From NCBI GenBank assembly GCA_903919535.1, contig CAIXIP010000012.1, positions 1 to 41,587 on the forward strand: 41,587 nt of DNA, in the 5' to 3' direction. The position numbers and the translations under genes are program-made. The stretch is from an uncultured Bacteroidota bacterium (GTDB lineage: Bacteria > Bacteroidota > Bacteroidia > 2-12-FULL-35-15). This document shows, piece after piece, positions 1 to 9,444 of this stretch; position 1 is the stretch's first letter, and every line of letters begins with the position of its first letter. The notes below the pieces were generated by a model. That model had not been told where the DNA came from, searched no databases, and worked only from the letters and a program-made list of their open reading frames with translations.

Positions 1-140
1 TTCTTCAGGCACGCTGTCATTCAGACTTCAGTGAGCGCGGTCCTGTTGAGTTTGTCGAAAAGTGTGTGTATGCTTCTCCGCCCCTTCGACAAACTCAGGG
101 TGACCTTCCCTCTTCGACATTTTAACACTTCGACTGATTC
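1..140. repeat. REP-like inverted repeat with TTCGAC cores
   Basis: A 12-bp exact inverted repeat, GAGTTTGTCGAA (48-59) against TTCGACAAACTC (85-96), is extended by CCT/AGG (42-44 with 97-99) across a 3-nt bulge. The loop is 60-84. Two further TTCGAC cores lie at 113-118 and 129-134. The string around 83-104 resembles the dispersed palindromic repeats that I recall as common in Bacteroidota genomes. It lies downstream of the purL stop and has no coding potential. The element may continue beyond the window edge, so its true boundary is unknown. Known: such strings are dispersed repeats. Inferred: REP/MITE-like origin. Confidence 0.6.
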
Positions 141-177
141 CCTTCAATAAATTTAGAACCCGCTTTTACTAGGCGTA

Positions 178-2406
178 TTATTTCAACAATTCACCCAAAG
201 CGCTATCAAATACAAGTTTTGCTTCAGCAACGGTCCCGAATGATTCTTCATCAATGATCATTTCTTTTCCTTTTACATCACCAAGGTATTCAAATTCAGC
301 ACGAGAATCCATCATCAAATCAATAAATTTATCTTCGTCTTCCTTTTTTACTGAAACAATAACTCTGCTTTGTGCTTCTCCAAACAAGAATGCATCTTTA
401 CGAATGGTTTCATCAGAACTAATATCGAAACCTAAACCATTAACCATAGCACTTTCAAGCAATGTAATAAACAAACCACCATCAGAACAATCATGAGCAG
501 ACTGTATGACACGTTCCCTGATAATTGTTTTTACCGCTTTTTGAACTTCAAATTCTTCATTTAAATCAAATGCTGGCGGAGGAGTGTTTTTTACTTTGTG
601 ATACGAGTATAAATATTCAGATGAAGAAATACAATTTTTCGAATACCCAACTAAATAGATCGAATCACCTTCATTTTTAAAACCAAGAGTCATGCGGTTC
701 GACTTATCTTTTAAAACGCCTAACATACCAATTGTTGGTGTCGGAAAAACAGGTCCTTCGTATGAAGATTGATTGTAAAAACTAACATTTCCTCCTGTAA
801 CAGGTGTTTCAAATTTGATACAAGCACTGCCCATTCCTTTTATCGCACCAACAAATTGCCAATACACTTCAGGATTATAAGGATTACCAAAATTTAAACA
901 ATTTGTAATTGCAGATGGATCACCACCACTACAAACAATATTACGGGCAGCTTCCGAAACAGCAATAGCACAGCCTATTTCCGGGTCAGCATTTACATAA
1001 CGTGCATTACAATCTACTTTTAATGCAATGGCTTTATCCGTTCCTTTAATGTTTACAATTGCAGCATCGGATGGTGCATTGGTACTCATATTAGCAGTTC
1101 CAACCATTGAATCGTATTGATTATAAACCCATTGTTTGGATGCAATATTTGGATGAGAAATTAAAAATTTAGAAACAGCAACTAGATCTGTGGGCTCTTC
1201 AACATTTTCAATCTTGAATTTTTTTGATTCTTTATAATAAGCTGGTTCTTTATAATCACGGTGATAAACCGGAGCTCCACCACCTAATACCAAGTCATGC
1301 GCTGGAACATCAGCTACTACTTCGTCACCAACAAAAAACTTAATGCGTTTTGAATCTGTTACTACTCCAATCATTGCGCAATTCAAATCCCATTTTTGAA
1401 AGATCTTCTCTACTTCTTTTTCTCTTCCTTTTTTCACAACAATCAACATGCGTTCTTGTGATTCAGAAAGTAATATTTCGAATGGTTGCATGTTCGCCTG
1501 ACGGGTTGGAACGCGGTCTAACCAAATTTCCATTCCATGTTCACCTTTTGCACTCATTTCGGATGTTGAGCATGTGATACCTGCAGCACCCATATCCTGC
1601 ATTCCAATAACAGCACCGGTTTTTATAACTTCTAAAGAAGCTTCCAATAATAATTTTTCCTGAAAAGGATCGCCTACCTGAACTGCAGGAAGATCTTTGG
1701 CTGAATCTTCGGTAATATCAGCAGATGCAAAAGTAGCACCATGAATTCCATCTTTACCAGTTGCAGAACCTACAATAAAAACAGGATTTCCAACACCATA
1801 AGATGTTGCAGAAGCTGTTTCACCTGACTTTACAATTCCCGCGCTCATAGCATTAACAAGCGGATTAACATTGTAACAATCATCAAAGAAAACTTCTCCA
1901 CCTACAGTTGGAATACCAAAAGCATTACCATAATCACCAATTCCTTTTACCACACCTTTTACCAACCATTTTGTTTTCTCTAATTTGATATCACCAAAAC
2001 GTAATGAATTTAATTGGGCAATTGGGCGAGCGCCCATAGTAAAGATATCACGGTTAATTCCACCAACACCTGTTGCAGCTCCTTGATAAGGCTCTAATGC
2101 GCTAGGATGATTATGTGATTCAATTTTAAAGCAACATCCTAAGCCATCACCAATATCAACTAAACCTGCATTTTCTTCGCCTGCTTCCGCTAAAATATAA
2201 GGTCCTTTTTTAGGCAGTTTTTTTAACCAAACAATCGAATTTTTGTAGGAACAATGCTCACTCCACATTACCGAAAAAATACTCAATTCAGTAAAATTTG
2301 GAGTGCGACCCAATATCACTTTAATTTTTTCATATTCATCGGGTAGCAAACCCAATTTTTGAGCTGTTTCAACTGTTGTTAATTCTTCTTTCGCTTCTGT
2401 AGACAT
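178..2406 (-). CDS. purL: Phosphoribosylformylglycinamidine synthase subunit PurL
   Basis: Fourth step of purine synthesis: ATP-dependent conversion of FGAR to FGAM in the cytoplasm, normally with PurQ (glutaminase) and PurS. Visible motifs are [10 protein letters not shown] near the N-terminus and the ATP/metal-binding stretch [19 protein letters not shown], followed by the duplicated AIRS-like halves. From the ATG at 2406 the protein has 742 residues, which is the length of the small, Bacillus-type PurL rather than the roughly 1300-residue fused enzyme. The longer frame from 2472 is rejected because a TAAATTTG promoter element lies at 2467-2460, inside that extension, and because MSTEAKEE leads directly into the conserved region. 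No purQ or purS is in the window. It is divergent from the membrane-protein gene. Confidence 0.97.
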   Translation of the reverse strand: MSTEAKEELTTVETAQKLGLLPDEYEKIKVILGRTPNFTELSIFSVMWSEHCSYKNSIVWLKKLPKKGPYILAEAGEENAGLVDIGDGLGCCFKIESHNHPSALEPYQGAATGVGGINRDIFTMGARPIAQLNSLRFGDIKLEKTKWLVKGVVKGIGDYGNAFGIPTVGGEVFFDDCYNVNPLVNAMSAGIVKSGETASATSYGVGNPVFIVGSATGKDGIHGATFASADITEDSAKDLPAVQVGDPFQEKLLLEASLEVIKTGAVIGMQDMGAAGITCSTSEMSAKGEHGMEIWLDRVPTRQANMQPFEILLSESQERMLIVVKKGREKEVEKIFQKWDLNCAMIGVVTDSKRIKFFVGDEVVADVPAHDLVLGGGAPVYHRDYKEPAYYKESKKFKIENVEEPTDLVAVSKFLISHPNIASKQWVYNQYDSMVGTANMSTNAPSDAAIVNIKGTDKAIALKVDCNARYVNADPEIGCAIAVSEAARNIVCSGGDPSAITNCLNFGNPYNPEVYWQFVGAIKGMGSACIKFETPVTGGNVSFYNQSSYEGPVFPTPTIGMLGVLKDKSNRMTLGFKNEGDSIYLVGYSKNCISSSEYLYSYHKVKNTPPPAFDLNEEFEVQKAVKTIIRERVIQSAHDCSDGGLFITLLESAMVNGLGFDISSDETIRKDAFLFGEAQSRVIVSVKKEDEDKFIDLMMDSRAEFEYLGDVKGKEMIIDEESFGTVAEAKLVFDSALGELLK

Positions 2407-2459
2407 ACTGTTCTCTATTTTGTTGTATTTGATAATTATTCGTTCCTTTTTTGAAAACC

Positions 2460-2467
2460 CAAATTTA
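2460..2467 (-). promoter_or_regulatory. TAnnTTTG promoter element of purL
   Basis: The minus strand reads TAAATTTG from 2467 to 2460, matching the Bacteroidota -7 consensus TAnnTTTG. It leaves a 5' leader of about 50 nt before the ATG at 2406 and excludes the longer purL start at 2472. No clear TTTG -33 element was assigned. Confidence 0.6.
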
Positions 2468-2519
2468 CGCAAAACCGCCCGATTGAAAGGAATATTTTAT
2501 TTTGAGTTTTCAACAGTAA

Positions 2520-3890
2520 TTGAATTGTTATATTTGGAGAAAATTATATAAAAACACCTTGGAAATCCTTTTAACTATAACATACACAACACTTTTCATA
2601 TTCATCATCCACAAGATGAAGTTTTTTGAAGTGGAAGGAATATCAAAAGGGTTCCTTTCAGGTATTTTTATTCTTAAAATATTTTTTGGATTATTGCTTT
2701 GGGCGATTTACACATTTTATTATACAGATCGCTCTACCGCTGACATTTACAAATATTTTGATGACAGTAAAATCCTAAATGACATTTTAAAAACAAATCC
2801 GATTCATTTCTTTAAAATTCTTCTTGGAATAGGAAATAATGCTCCCGAATTCGAACCATATTACGCGCAAATGCATTTTTGGGCAAGAAAAATTGACAGC
2901 AATATTTATAATGATAGCCACACGATAATTCGATTTAATAGCCTGGTGAGATTTTTCTCTTTCGGATACTACAACGTTCATACAGTATTTATTTGTTTTC
3001 TATCACTTATTGGTCTTACAGGAATTTACAAGACTTTTGCTATTTATTTGCAAGACAAAAAAACAGAATTATTATTTGTTGTATTTCTTTTACCATCAGT
3101 ACTTTTCTGGGGTTCGGGAGTATTAAAAGAGGGGCTGATATTTTTCGCATTAGGATTATTGATCTATCATTTCAATAAACTTTTCAGCACCAAATCCATT
3201 TTTATCTGTATTGGAGTTGCTTTATTATTAGCACTTTCAAAGTTTTATGTATGGTTGGCAATTGTCCCCAGCCTACTTTTTATACTATGGATAAACAAAA
3301 GCAACACTTCGAAAGTGTTCTTGAAATTCATTCTTGTAATAATTGTGATTGGTGCTGTTGGCTTAAATATTGATCGATTTACATCCATTCAAAACCCACT
3401 CGTTACCCTTTCGCAAAAACAAATGGAATTCAACCAACTGGCATCTGGTAATTTAACGGATGCAAATAACAATCCGATTGCAGTTGCTAAAAGTGCAATT
3501 AAAATTAAAACGTTAGAACCCACTTTATATTCATTTGCAAAAAACAGCCCTCAGGCAATTATAAATACAATATTCCGACCTTATATCTGGGAATTAAAAT
3601 CGCCACTGATGCTGATGGCAGGATTAGAGAATTTGCTAATTCTTGGATTTATTTTTCTCTGTCTCATTTTCATAAAACCGTTGACAGTGATCCGTTGGGA
3701 ATATGTTTTATTTTGCATGTCATTCGTAATCATTCAACTTTTGATCATTGGTGAAACCACACCAATAATTGGTGCTATAGCAAGATACAAAGTGCCGGCA
3801 CTTCCATTTTTGATGATCTCATTCTTATTTATGCTTGACAAAAACAAATTGTTAAAACGCATTCCGATTTTTGAAAAATTGCTTCGTTGA
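2520..3890 (+). CDS. Polytopic membrane protein of unknown function (Wzy/GT-C-like topology)
   Basis: I do not recognise the family with certainty. The product (up to 456 residues) is very hydrophobic, with about ten predicted membrane spans and one longer soluble loop around residues 75-135. The stretch PSVLFWGSGVLKEGLIFF near residue 190 resembles a motif seen in polysaccharide-polymerase or glycosyltransferase-type membrane proteins, but this is only a resemblance. The start is uncertain. The frame opens with TTG at 2520 right after a stop codon; another TTG is at 2559; the first ATG is at 2616 and would remove the first membrane span. A TATATTTG promoter-like element at 2529-2536 argues against 2520. 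It is divergent from purL and 40 bp upstream of the permease. Confidence 0.7.
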   Translation: MNCYIWRKLYKNTLEILLTITYTTLFIFIIHKMKFFEVEGISKGFLSGIFILKIFFGLLLWAIYTFYYTDRSTADIYKYFDDSKILNDILKTNPIHFFKILLGIGNNAPEFEPYYAQMHFWARKIDSNIYNDSHTIIRFNSLVRFFSFGYYNVHTVFICFLSLIGLTGIYKTFAIYLQDKKTELLFVVFLLPSVLFWGSGVLKEGLIFFALGLLIYHFNKLFSTKSIFICIGVALLLALSKFYVWLAIVPSLLFILWINKSNTSKVFLKFILVIIVIGAVGLNIDRFTSIQNPLVTLSQKQMEFNQLASGNLTDANNNPIAVAKSAIKIKTLEPTLYSFAKNSPQAIINTIFRPYIWELKSPLMLMAGLENLLILGFIFLCLIFIKPLTVIRWEYVLFCMSFVIIQLLIIGETTPIIGAIARYKVPALPFLMISFLFMLDKNKLLKRIPIFEKLLR

Positions 3891-3899
3891 TAATTTTTC

Positions 3900-3907
3900 T
3901 AAATTTG
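3900..3907 (+). promoter_or_regulatory. TAnnTTTG promoter element of the amino-acid permease
   Basis: TAAATTTG lies just after the preceding stop codon and 23 nt before the permease ATG at 3931. It suggests the permease-SDR pair has its own promoter rather than depending only on read-through from the membrane-protein gene. The best upstream TTTG (3870-3873) is 26 nt away, slightly longer than the usual spacing. Confidence 0.5.
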
Positions 3908-3930
3908 TTCATCACAAAAAATAATCATCT

Positions 3931-5856
3931 ATGAATTTCAATAGTTTATTTCGCAAAAAATCAGTACACGATATATTAAAACAGGTTGAGAAAAACGAGG
4001 CTGAAGGTGGACATGGCGCATTGGGTAAACATCTTGGAGTTCGTGACCTTACAGCTTTCGGTATTGCGGCAATTATTGGTGCTGGTATTTTTAGTACCAT
4101 CGGAAAAGCAAGTGCCGATGGTGGTCCTGCCGTAATATTTTTGTTTCTATTCACCGCTATTGCTTGTGGCTTTGCAGCCTTTGCTTATGCTGAATTTGCT
4201 TCTATGGTTCCTGTTTCAGGAAGTGCCTATACTTATTCTTATGTTGCATTTGGCGAATTAATTGCTTGGATCATAGGCTGGGCGCTTATCATGGAATATG
4301 CCATTGGAAATATTACTGTTGCGATTTCATGGAGCGATTATTTTACAGGATTACTTGATAGCCAAGGAATTCATTTACCGCAATGGGTTCAGATGGATTA
4401 CTTAACTGCGTCAAAAGGGTTTCATCAGGCAACAGCATTGCTTCAAAGCGGAAAAACATTCGAAAATTTAGATGCCGGATTGCAATCTGCTTATACTGCC
4501 TGGACAAGTTCTCCTGCAATTGGATCCTTACACCTGATTGCTGACCTACCAGCATTATTTATTATTGTGGCAATCACAGCGCTGGTTTATAGAGGAATGA
4601 AAGAATCCAAAAATGCAAGTAACTTAATGGTTGTTATCAAATTGTGTATCATTCTTTTAGTTATTGCAGTAGGTATTTTTTATGTAGATACAAATAACTG
4701 GCATCCATTTGCTCCAAATGGAATTGGTGGTATTTTAAAAGGTGTTTCTGCTGTATTCTTCGCCTATATCGGATTTGATGCTATTTCTACAACAGCAGAA
4801 GAATGTAAGAATCCACAACGAGATTTACCAAGAGGAATGATGTGGGCTATTATTATTTGTACAGTTTTGTATATCATTATCGCTTTAATCCTAACAGGAA
4901 TGGTCAAATACGACCAATTAAGTGTTGGGGACCCATTGGCCTTTGTTTTTGAAAAGTTGAATTTAAAATGGATGTCGGGCATTATTGCAGTAAGTGCTGT
5001 AGTTGCAATGGCAAGCGTTTTATTGGTTTTTCAAATGGGACAACCTCGCATTTGGATGAGCATGAGTCGAGATGGATTATTACCAAAAGCCTTTTCACGA
5101 GTTCATCCTAAATTTAAAACACCTTCATTCGCTACAATTGTAACGGGTTTTGTTGTTGCTATTCCAGCGTTGTTTCTGAACCTAACAATGGTTACTGACT
5201 TATGTAGCATCGGAACATTATTTGCTTTTGTATTAGTATGTGCAGGAGTTTTGGTAATGCAAAACAAAAAAGACATACCGCGAGGAAAATTTAAAACACC
5301 TTACATTAATTCAAAATTTATTATGCCTATTTTAATTATTGTTGCGGCAGTTTTATCATTTGCATATAACAAAGAAGCTTCCATTGCATTTCTTACAAAT
5401 GAGAAAAAAATTAATGATGCAACCACAATTGTAACATCATTAAATGTGAAACAAATAAGTGATATCAAAGAACATCTGATGACAACCGATAGCGCAACTT
5501 TTGTTGCTAATAAAAATGACGTTGAAACATATATGAGCAGCATGGATGAAACAAAATATGCATCCTTAGTTCAGGCATTGCCAATTGGAGAAGAATTAAA
5601 ATTCGAATCCGGTTTTAGTCTATTCAAACATAAGATTCCCATGTGGATATTTATTTTCATCTCATTTGGATTAGCCTTTTGGGCATTCAAAGAAAACCTT
5701 TCCTTAATACCATTGTTAGGATTAACAAGTTGCTTATATATGATGGCAGAATTAGGACTTTCCAACTGGATCGGATTTGGAATTTGGTTAATAACCGGTT
5801 TAATTATCTATTTCGGATATAGCAGAAAAAACAGCAAATTGAATAAAACAGCATAA
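3931..5856 (+). CDS. APC-superfamily amino-acid permease
   Basis: Proton-coupled amino-acid or polyamine uptake across the inner membrane is the expected role; the substrate cannot be read from the sequence. Residues 40-60 carry the APC TM1 signature IIGAGIFSTIG, and residues 276-295 carry the conserved FAYIGFDAISTTAEE segment. About 12-14 membrane spans are visible. At 641 residues it is longer than a typical APC permease because of two soluble inserts: about residues 145-200, and a polar stretch at about 480-565 between the late membrane spans (see findings). The SDR gene begins 4 bp after the stop, indicating co-transcription. I recall similar long permeases in other Bacteroidota. Confidence 0.92.
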   Translation: MNFNSLFRKKSVHDILKQVEKNEAEGGHGALGKHLGVRDLTAFGIAAIIGAGIFSTIGKASADGGPAVIFLFLFTAIACGFAAFAYAEFASMVPVSGSAYTYSYVAFGELIAWIIGWALIMEYAIGNITVAISWSDYFTGLLDSQGIHLPQWVQMDYLTASKGFHQATALLQSGKTFENLDAGLQSAYTAWTSSPAIGSLHLIADLPALFIIVAITALVYRGMKESKNASNLMVVIKLCIILLVIAVGIFYVDTNNWHPFAPNGIGGILKGVSAVFFAYIGFDAISTTAEECKNPQRDLPRGMMWAIIICTVLYIIIALILTGMVKYDQLSVGDPLAFVFEKLNLKWMSGIIAVSAVVAMASVLLVFQMGQPRIWMSMSRDGLLPKAFSRVHPKFKTPSFATIVTGFVVAIPALFLNLTMVTDLCSIGTLFAFVLVCAGVLVMQNKKDIPRGKFKTPYINSKFIMPILIIVAAVLSFAYNKEASIAFLTNEKKINDATTIVTSLNVKQISDIKEHLMTTDSATFVANKNDVETYMSSMDETKYASLVQALPIGEELKFESGFSLFKHKIPMWIFIFISFGLAFWAFKENLSLIPLLGLTSCLYMMAELGLSNWIGFGIWLITGLIIYFGYSRKNSKLNKTA

Positions 5857-5860
5857 AGAC

Positions 5861-6613
5861 ATGATCGCATTTATCACAGGAGCAACAGCAGGTATCGGAC
5901 AAGCAACAGCCGAATTGTTTGCAAAAAACGGGTATAACATTATTATTACCGGACGCAGAAAAGAGCGTTTACAAGAATTCTCAGCAGAGTTAAAATCGAA
6001 ATATAAAATTGATGTATTGAGTTTAAATTTTGATGTTCGCAATTTAAAAGAAGTTGAAGATGCAATAAATTCGATTCCAACTGAATGGAAAAAAATAAAT
6101 GTATTGGTCAATAATGCCGGATTAGCTGTTGGCTTAAACCCCATACAGGAAGGGGTTGTTGATGATTGGGAAAGAATGATTGATACCAACATCAAAGGAT
6201 TATTATATGTTACGCGCAACGTTTCACCAATAATGATTCAAAATGGTTTTGGACATATAATTAATCTTGGCTCAATTGCAGGCAAGGAAGTTTATGCAAA
6301 TGGGAATGTGTATTGTGCCACCAAACATGCGGTGGATGCACTAAATAAAGGAATGCGAATTGACCTTTTACCACATAACATAAAAGTTACTGCCATAAAT
6401 CCGGGAATGGTAGAAACAGAATTTTCAATTGTTAGATTTAAAGGAGATATTGATCGTGCAAAAAATGCATACAAAGGATTTCAGCCATTATTAGCTGAAG
6501 ATATTGCAGAAACTATTTATTGGGTAGCTAGTCGTCCGGCACATGTTAATATTAACGACATAGTGATTATGCCAACAGTTCAGGCAAATGCAACAACCAC
6601 AATCAAAAAATAA
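5861..6613 (+). CDS. SDR-family NAD(P)-dependent oxidoreductase (YdfG-like)
   Basis: Classical short-chain dehydrogenase of 250 residues, cytoplasmic. The Rossmann cofactor motif TGATAGIG is at 6-13, NNAG at 84-87, and the catalytic Ser138, Tyr151 and Lys155 (YCATK) are intact. GRRKERL at 31-37 after beta-2 favours NADP(H). The overall pattern resembles YdfG, the NADP-dependent serine/3-hydroxy-acid dehydrogenase, so a hydroxy-acid or amino-acid substrate is plausible; the preceding permease fits but does not prove this. The ATG is 4 bp after the permease stop, so the two are almost certainly one transcript. Confidence 0.93.
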   Translation: MIAFITGATAGIGQATAELFAKNGYNIIITGRRKERLQEFSAELKSKYKIDVLSLNFDVRNLKEVEDAINSIPTEWKKINVLVNNAGLAVGLNPIQEGVVDDWERMIDTNIKGLLYVTRNVSPIMIQNGFGHIINLGSIAGKEVYANGNVYCATKHAVDALNKGMRIDLLPHNIKVTAINPGMVETEFSIVRFKGDIDRAKNAYKGFQPLLAEDIAETIYWVASRPAHVNINDIVIMPTVQANATTTIKK

Positions 6614-6648
6614 TTTCTACAATATCTTTTACCGAATTGATTTTTGAC

Positions 6649-7413
6649 ATGAAGCTTCTGAACCGAATAAACAATAATTTTCACAACGCTAAAACTTTTT
6701 TATTTTTAGTTATATTAACTTTATCGACTACAATTTTTGCACAACAAGAAGTCTCTAATTACAAAGCAATTAAAATAAGACATCGCATCAGCGCAGGCCC
6801 TGTATTATCATTCTACAAAAACAACACCTTACATACGGTTAACACAAAAGCAAAAATTGGTTTTAATGCCGCATATAAATGCGAGATCGTTCTTAGTAGA
6901 AAAATAAATTTTTTAGTTGGGCTCGAATATATGAGCCAAGGATTAAAATTTAACGGATACTATTCAGCGCCTTATCATACTTATTTATTTGATCAAACGT
7001 TTTCTTATTCCCATGAAATAAGATTTCAGGAAGGGCAGCTACCGCTAGCTTTTAAAATTTCATTTAACTCGGAAAAAGATAATCGTTTTTCATCCTACTT
7101 TTTTATCGGTCCGGGCTTTAGGTACCTTTTAAAATCAACTGCGTTTATCGCATCTGATTCAACAGGATTAACTTTATTGGATGGAACTACTGACCTGACA
7201 TTTGAAAATCATATTGTCGACAAACACTTCAATGCATTTTTACATGCAGGAATAGGCATTCAAAAGAATTTTCACGATACAGGCAAAGCAATATTTTTAG
7301 AATTCACATACAAGTATAATATTTCACGTTTACATTATGTAGGCAACAAAAACACAAACGATCTAGATATCAAAAATAATAGTCTATCTATTTGTTTTGG
7401 CCTGCGGTTCTGA
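6649..7413 (+). CDS. Exported outer-membrane beta-barrel protein
   Basis: A hydrophobic segment at about residues 15-30 ending in TIFAQ|QE gives a standard Sec signal peptide. The mature part has alternating amphipathic strands (for example RHRISAGPVLSFYKN, KINFLVGLEYMSQGLKF, FFIGPGFRYLL) and finishes with SLSICFGLRF, a typical barrel-closing C-terminus ending in Phe. This matches the porin-like 'outer membrane beta-barrel' proteins of Bacteroidota (PorT-like fold); no ligand or partner can be assigned. The start is the ATG at 6649, giving 254 residues. The frame also opens at a TTG (6637), but a near-consensus TATCTTTT element at 6623-6630 favours the ATG. Confidence 0.8.
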   Translation: MKLLNRINNNFHNAKTFLFLVILTLSTTIFAQQEVSNYKAIKIRHRISAGPVLSFYKNNTLHTVNTKAKIGFNAAYKCEIVLSRKINFLVGLEYMSQGLKFNGYYSAPYHTYLFDQTFSYSHEIRFQEGQLPLAFKISFNSEKDNRFSSYFFIGPGFRYLLKSTAFIASDSTGLTLLDGTTDLTFENHIVDKHFNAFLHAGIGIQKNFHDTGKAIFLEFTYKYNISRLHYVGNKNTNDLDIKNNSLSICFGLRF

Positions 7414-7455
7414 CAGCACCAACAATTTATTTAATTCAATTTCGTTATCTCTATA

Positions 7456-8082
7456 ATGAAGCTAACAATAAAGATATCCACATTTCTATTTTTCATATTT
7501 ATCAGCCCTAAATTCTTAGGCGCGCAAAATTCATGGGATGTAAAAACCCTTGAAAAAGCAAATACAGCAAAAAATATCAACTACTTGACCTCAGAAGAAA
7601 AAAAAGTTATTCAATATTGCAACTTAGTTCGACTCAACCCAAAATTGTTTTTAGAAACCTTTGCTAAAAGTTATTTAGATTCAACAAAAGAAAACAACAG
7701 CTACACTAAATCTTTAATTAAAACACTTAAATCTGCAAAAAGCAGTGATGCTTTATCTCCTTCAGAAAACCTCTATTTATTAGCAAAAGGACACGCTATC
7801 GATTTTGGAAAAAAAGGGAAAACTGGTCACGGCAATTTTGATAAACGTTTTATGAAAATGATACAAGAGTGCAATTGTACTGTTGGAGAAAATTGTGATT
7901 ATGGAAACAATAAAGCATTGGATATTGTGATGAGCTTACTTATTGATAATGATGTACCTGATTTAGGTCACCGCATAAACATTTTAGACCCTCAATACAG
8001 AAACATTGGTGTTTCCATTCAAGCACATAAAAAATATGAATGGAACTGTGTTATGGATTTTAGTGGTGTGAGTTTAAAATAA
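7456..8082 (+). CDS. Exported CAP-domain (SCP/PR-1-like) protein
   Basis: Residues 1-23 form a signal peptide ending FLGAQ. The remainder, to residue 208, is a CAP domain: the early helix with NLVRLNPKLF, then GHAIDFGKKGKTGHGNFDKRF, GENCDYG, and the signature GHRINILDPQYRNIGVSI. The His residues of the first and third motifs and the Glu of GENCDYG form the usual CAP cleft. Bacterial CAP proteins are secreted or periplasmic, and their biochemical role is mostly unknown. The gene follows the beta-barrel gene by 42 bp on the same strand and is convergent with the chromate transporter. Confidence 0.88.
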   Translation: MKLTIKISTFLFFIFISPKFLGAQNSWDVKTLEKANTAKNINYLTSEEKKVIQYCNLVRLNPKLFLETFAKSYLDSTKENNSYTKSLIKTLKSAKSSDALSPSENLYLLAKGHAIDFGKKGKTGHGNFDKRFMKMIQECNCTVGENCDYGNNKALDIVMSLLIDNDVPDLGHRINILDPQYRNIGVSIQAHKKYEWNCVMDFSGVSLK

Positions 8083-8125
8083 ATCTGCTAGTTCAATATT
8101 TATTTCTCCGCTCATTTGCGAGCTC

Positions 8126-9436
8126 TTATATCAATAGGTAATGAATTAAGCCGAACAATGAACTTATTCCAATCCACAAGATTATATTTAATTTAAAACG
8201 ATAAATTGCAATAAAAGAAATCACAACCCATAGCGTTGAAATAATATCCATTCCTTCAATAGAAATAGTTGCAGGAAAAACTACTGCTTTGCCAAGATAG
8301 ATTGTAAGATTCAACACTACACCCACAACAGCTGCTGTTACCAGTCCGAGGATTTGTTTCACTGTTTTGTTTTCCTGCGTTCTTTCGATGATTGGAGCGC
8401 CAATAAAAATAAAAAAGAAACAAGGTAGAAAAGTATAAAATGTAGTAGTAACAAGCCCAAGAGTTCCCATCAATAAAGAATTTCCATAATGATTATGCCC
8501 AGCCATAAAACCAACGTATGCAAGCACCATAATCAATGGCCCAGGAGTTGTTTCACCTAAAGCAAGTCCATCAATCATCTGCAAATTTGTTAGCCAATGT
8601 AATTTTTCAACACTAAACTGTGCAACGTAAGGCAATACCGCATATGCACCTCCAAAAGTAACGAATGCTGCTTTTGTAAAAAAAACTGAAAGAGTTTTCC
8701 AAAACTCAAAATCTTTAATAAAAAAATAAAATAGTAACAATGGAATTACCCACAATCCAGAAGCTATAATTACTTGTTTCAAAAAACGGGCGAGTCGAAA
8801 ACCACTATCTGGATTAACTGTATTTCTATTCAAAAAATAGTCATCTTCAATTATAGATTTTTGTTCAGTTTTTTTTCTTTTTGAATCGAAAACTTCTGGA
8901 ATTAATTTCCGAGTAATTGCTGCAACAATAATGGCTCCGATAATTATAAGCGGGAATGGAATATTAAAAAAGAAAATGCAAACAAAAGCTGCAATGGCAA
9001 CAAAATAATGAAAGGAACTTAACAATGATTTTTTACCTATTTTGAACAACGCCAGAATAACAATAGCAATCACAGCTGGTTTTAAGCCATCAAACATTGC
9101 ATAAATCCATGGTATATTTCCAAACGTAACATAAACAAAACTTAAACCAAGCAGAATAAACATTGAAGGTAGCACAAAGAGAATCCCCGCTAAAAAACCA
9201 CCGAGCCTTCCATGTAACAACCATCCGATATATGTTGCAAGCTGCTGCGCTTCAGGCCCCGGCAATATCATACAATAACTGAGTGCATGAAAAAACTTGC
9301 TGTCGCTTATCCATTTTTTTTGTTGAACAAGATATTCGTGCATAATTGCAATTTGTCCTGCAGGCCCCCCGAAGCTAATAAAGCCAAGTTTAATCCAAAA
9401 CTTTAATGCGTCTTTTAGTGAAGGTTTTTGTGGCAT
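8126..9436 (-). CDS. chrA: Chromate-efflux family transporter (ChrA, two CHR domains)
   Basis: Inner-membrane protein of the CHR superfamily, whose characterised members export chromate; some relatives transport other anions. Both halves are present. The N-terminal CHR domain has FISFGGPAGQIAIMHEYLV and ILPGPEAQQLATYIGW; the C-terminal half has FVTFGGAYAVLPYVAQF and LGETTPGPLIMVLAYVGF. This makes it a full-length 'long' CHR transporter. The start is taken as ATG 9436 (436 residues). A GTG at 9448 is also possible and would overlap the photolyase stop by 4 nt. It is last in a four-gene minus-strand run behind the ATPase, lipocalin and photolyase genes. No chrB-type regulator is visible, so a resistance role is not established. 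Confidence 0.92.
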   Translation of the reverse strand: MPQKPSLKDALKFWIKLGFISFGGPAGQIAIMHEYLVQQKKWISDSKFFHALSYCMILPGPEAQQLATYIGWLLHGRLGGFLAGILFVLPSMFILLGLSFVYVTFGNIPWIYAMFDGLKPAVIAIVILALFKIGKKSLLSSFHYFVAIAAFVCIFFFNIPFPLIIIGAIIVAAITRKLIPEVFDSKRKKTEQKSIIEDDYFLNRNTVNPDSGFRLARFLKQVIIASGLWVIPLLLFYFFIKDFEFWKTLSVFFTKAAFVTFGGAYAVLPYVAQFSVEKLHWLTNLQMIDGLALGETTPGPLIMVLAYVGFMAGHNHYGNSLLMGTLGLVTTTFYTFLPCFFFIFIGAPIIERTQENKTVKQILGLVTAAVVGVVLNLTIYLGKAVVFPATISIEGMDIISTLWVVISFIAIYRFKLNIILWIGISSLFGLIHYLLI

Positions 9437-9444
9437 AAATTTGA

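Noticed and set aside
2407-2472. Longer purL start at 2472
   Set aside because: The promoter element at 2467-2460 lies inside it, and the extra residues (basic, not conserved) do not match PurL; the 742-residue form equals the usual length.
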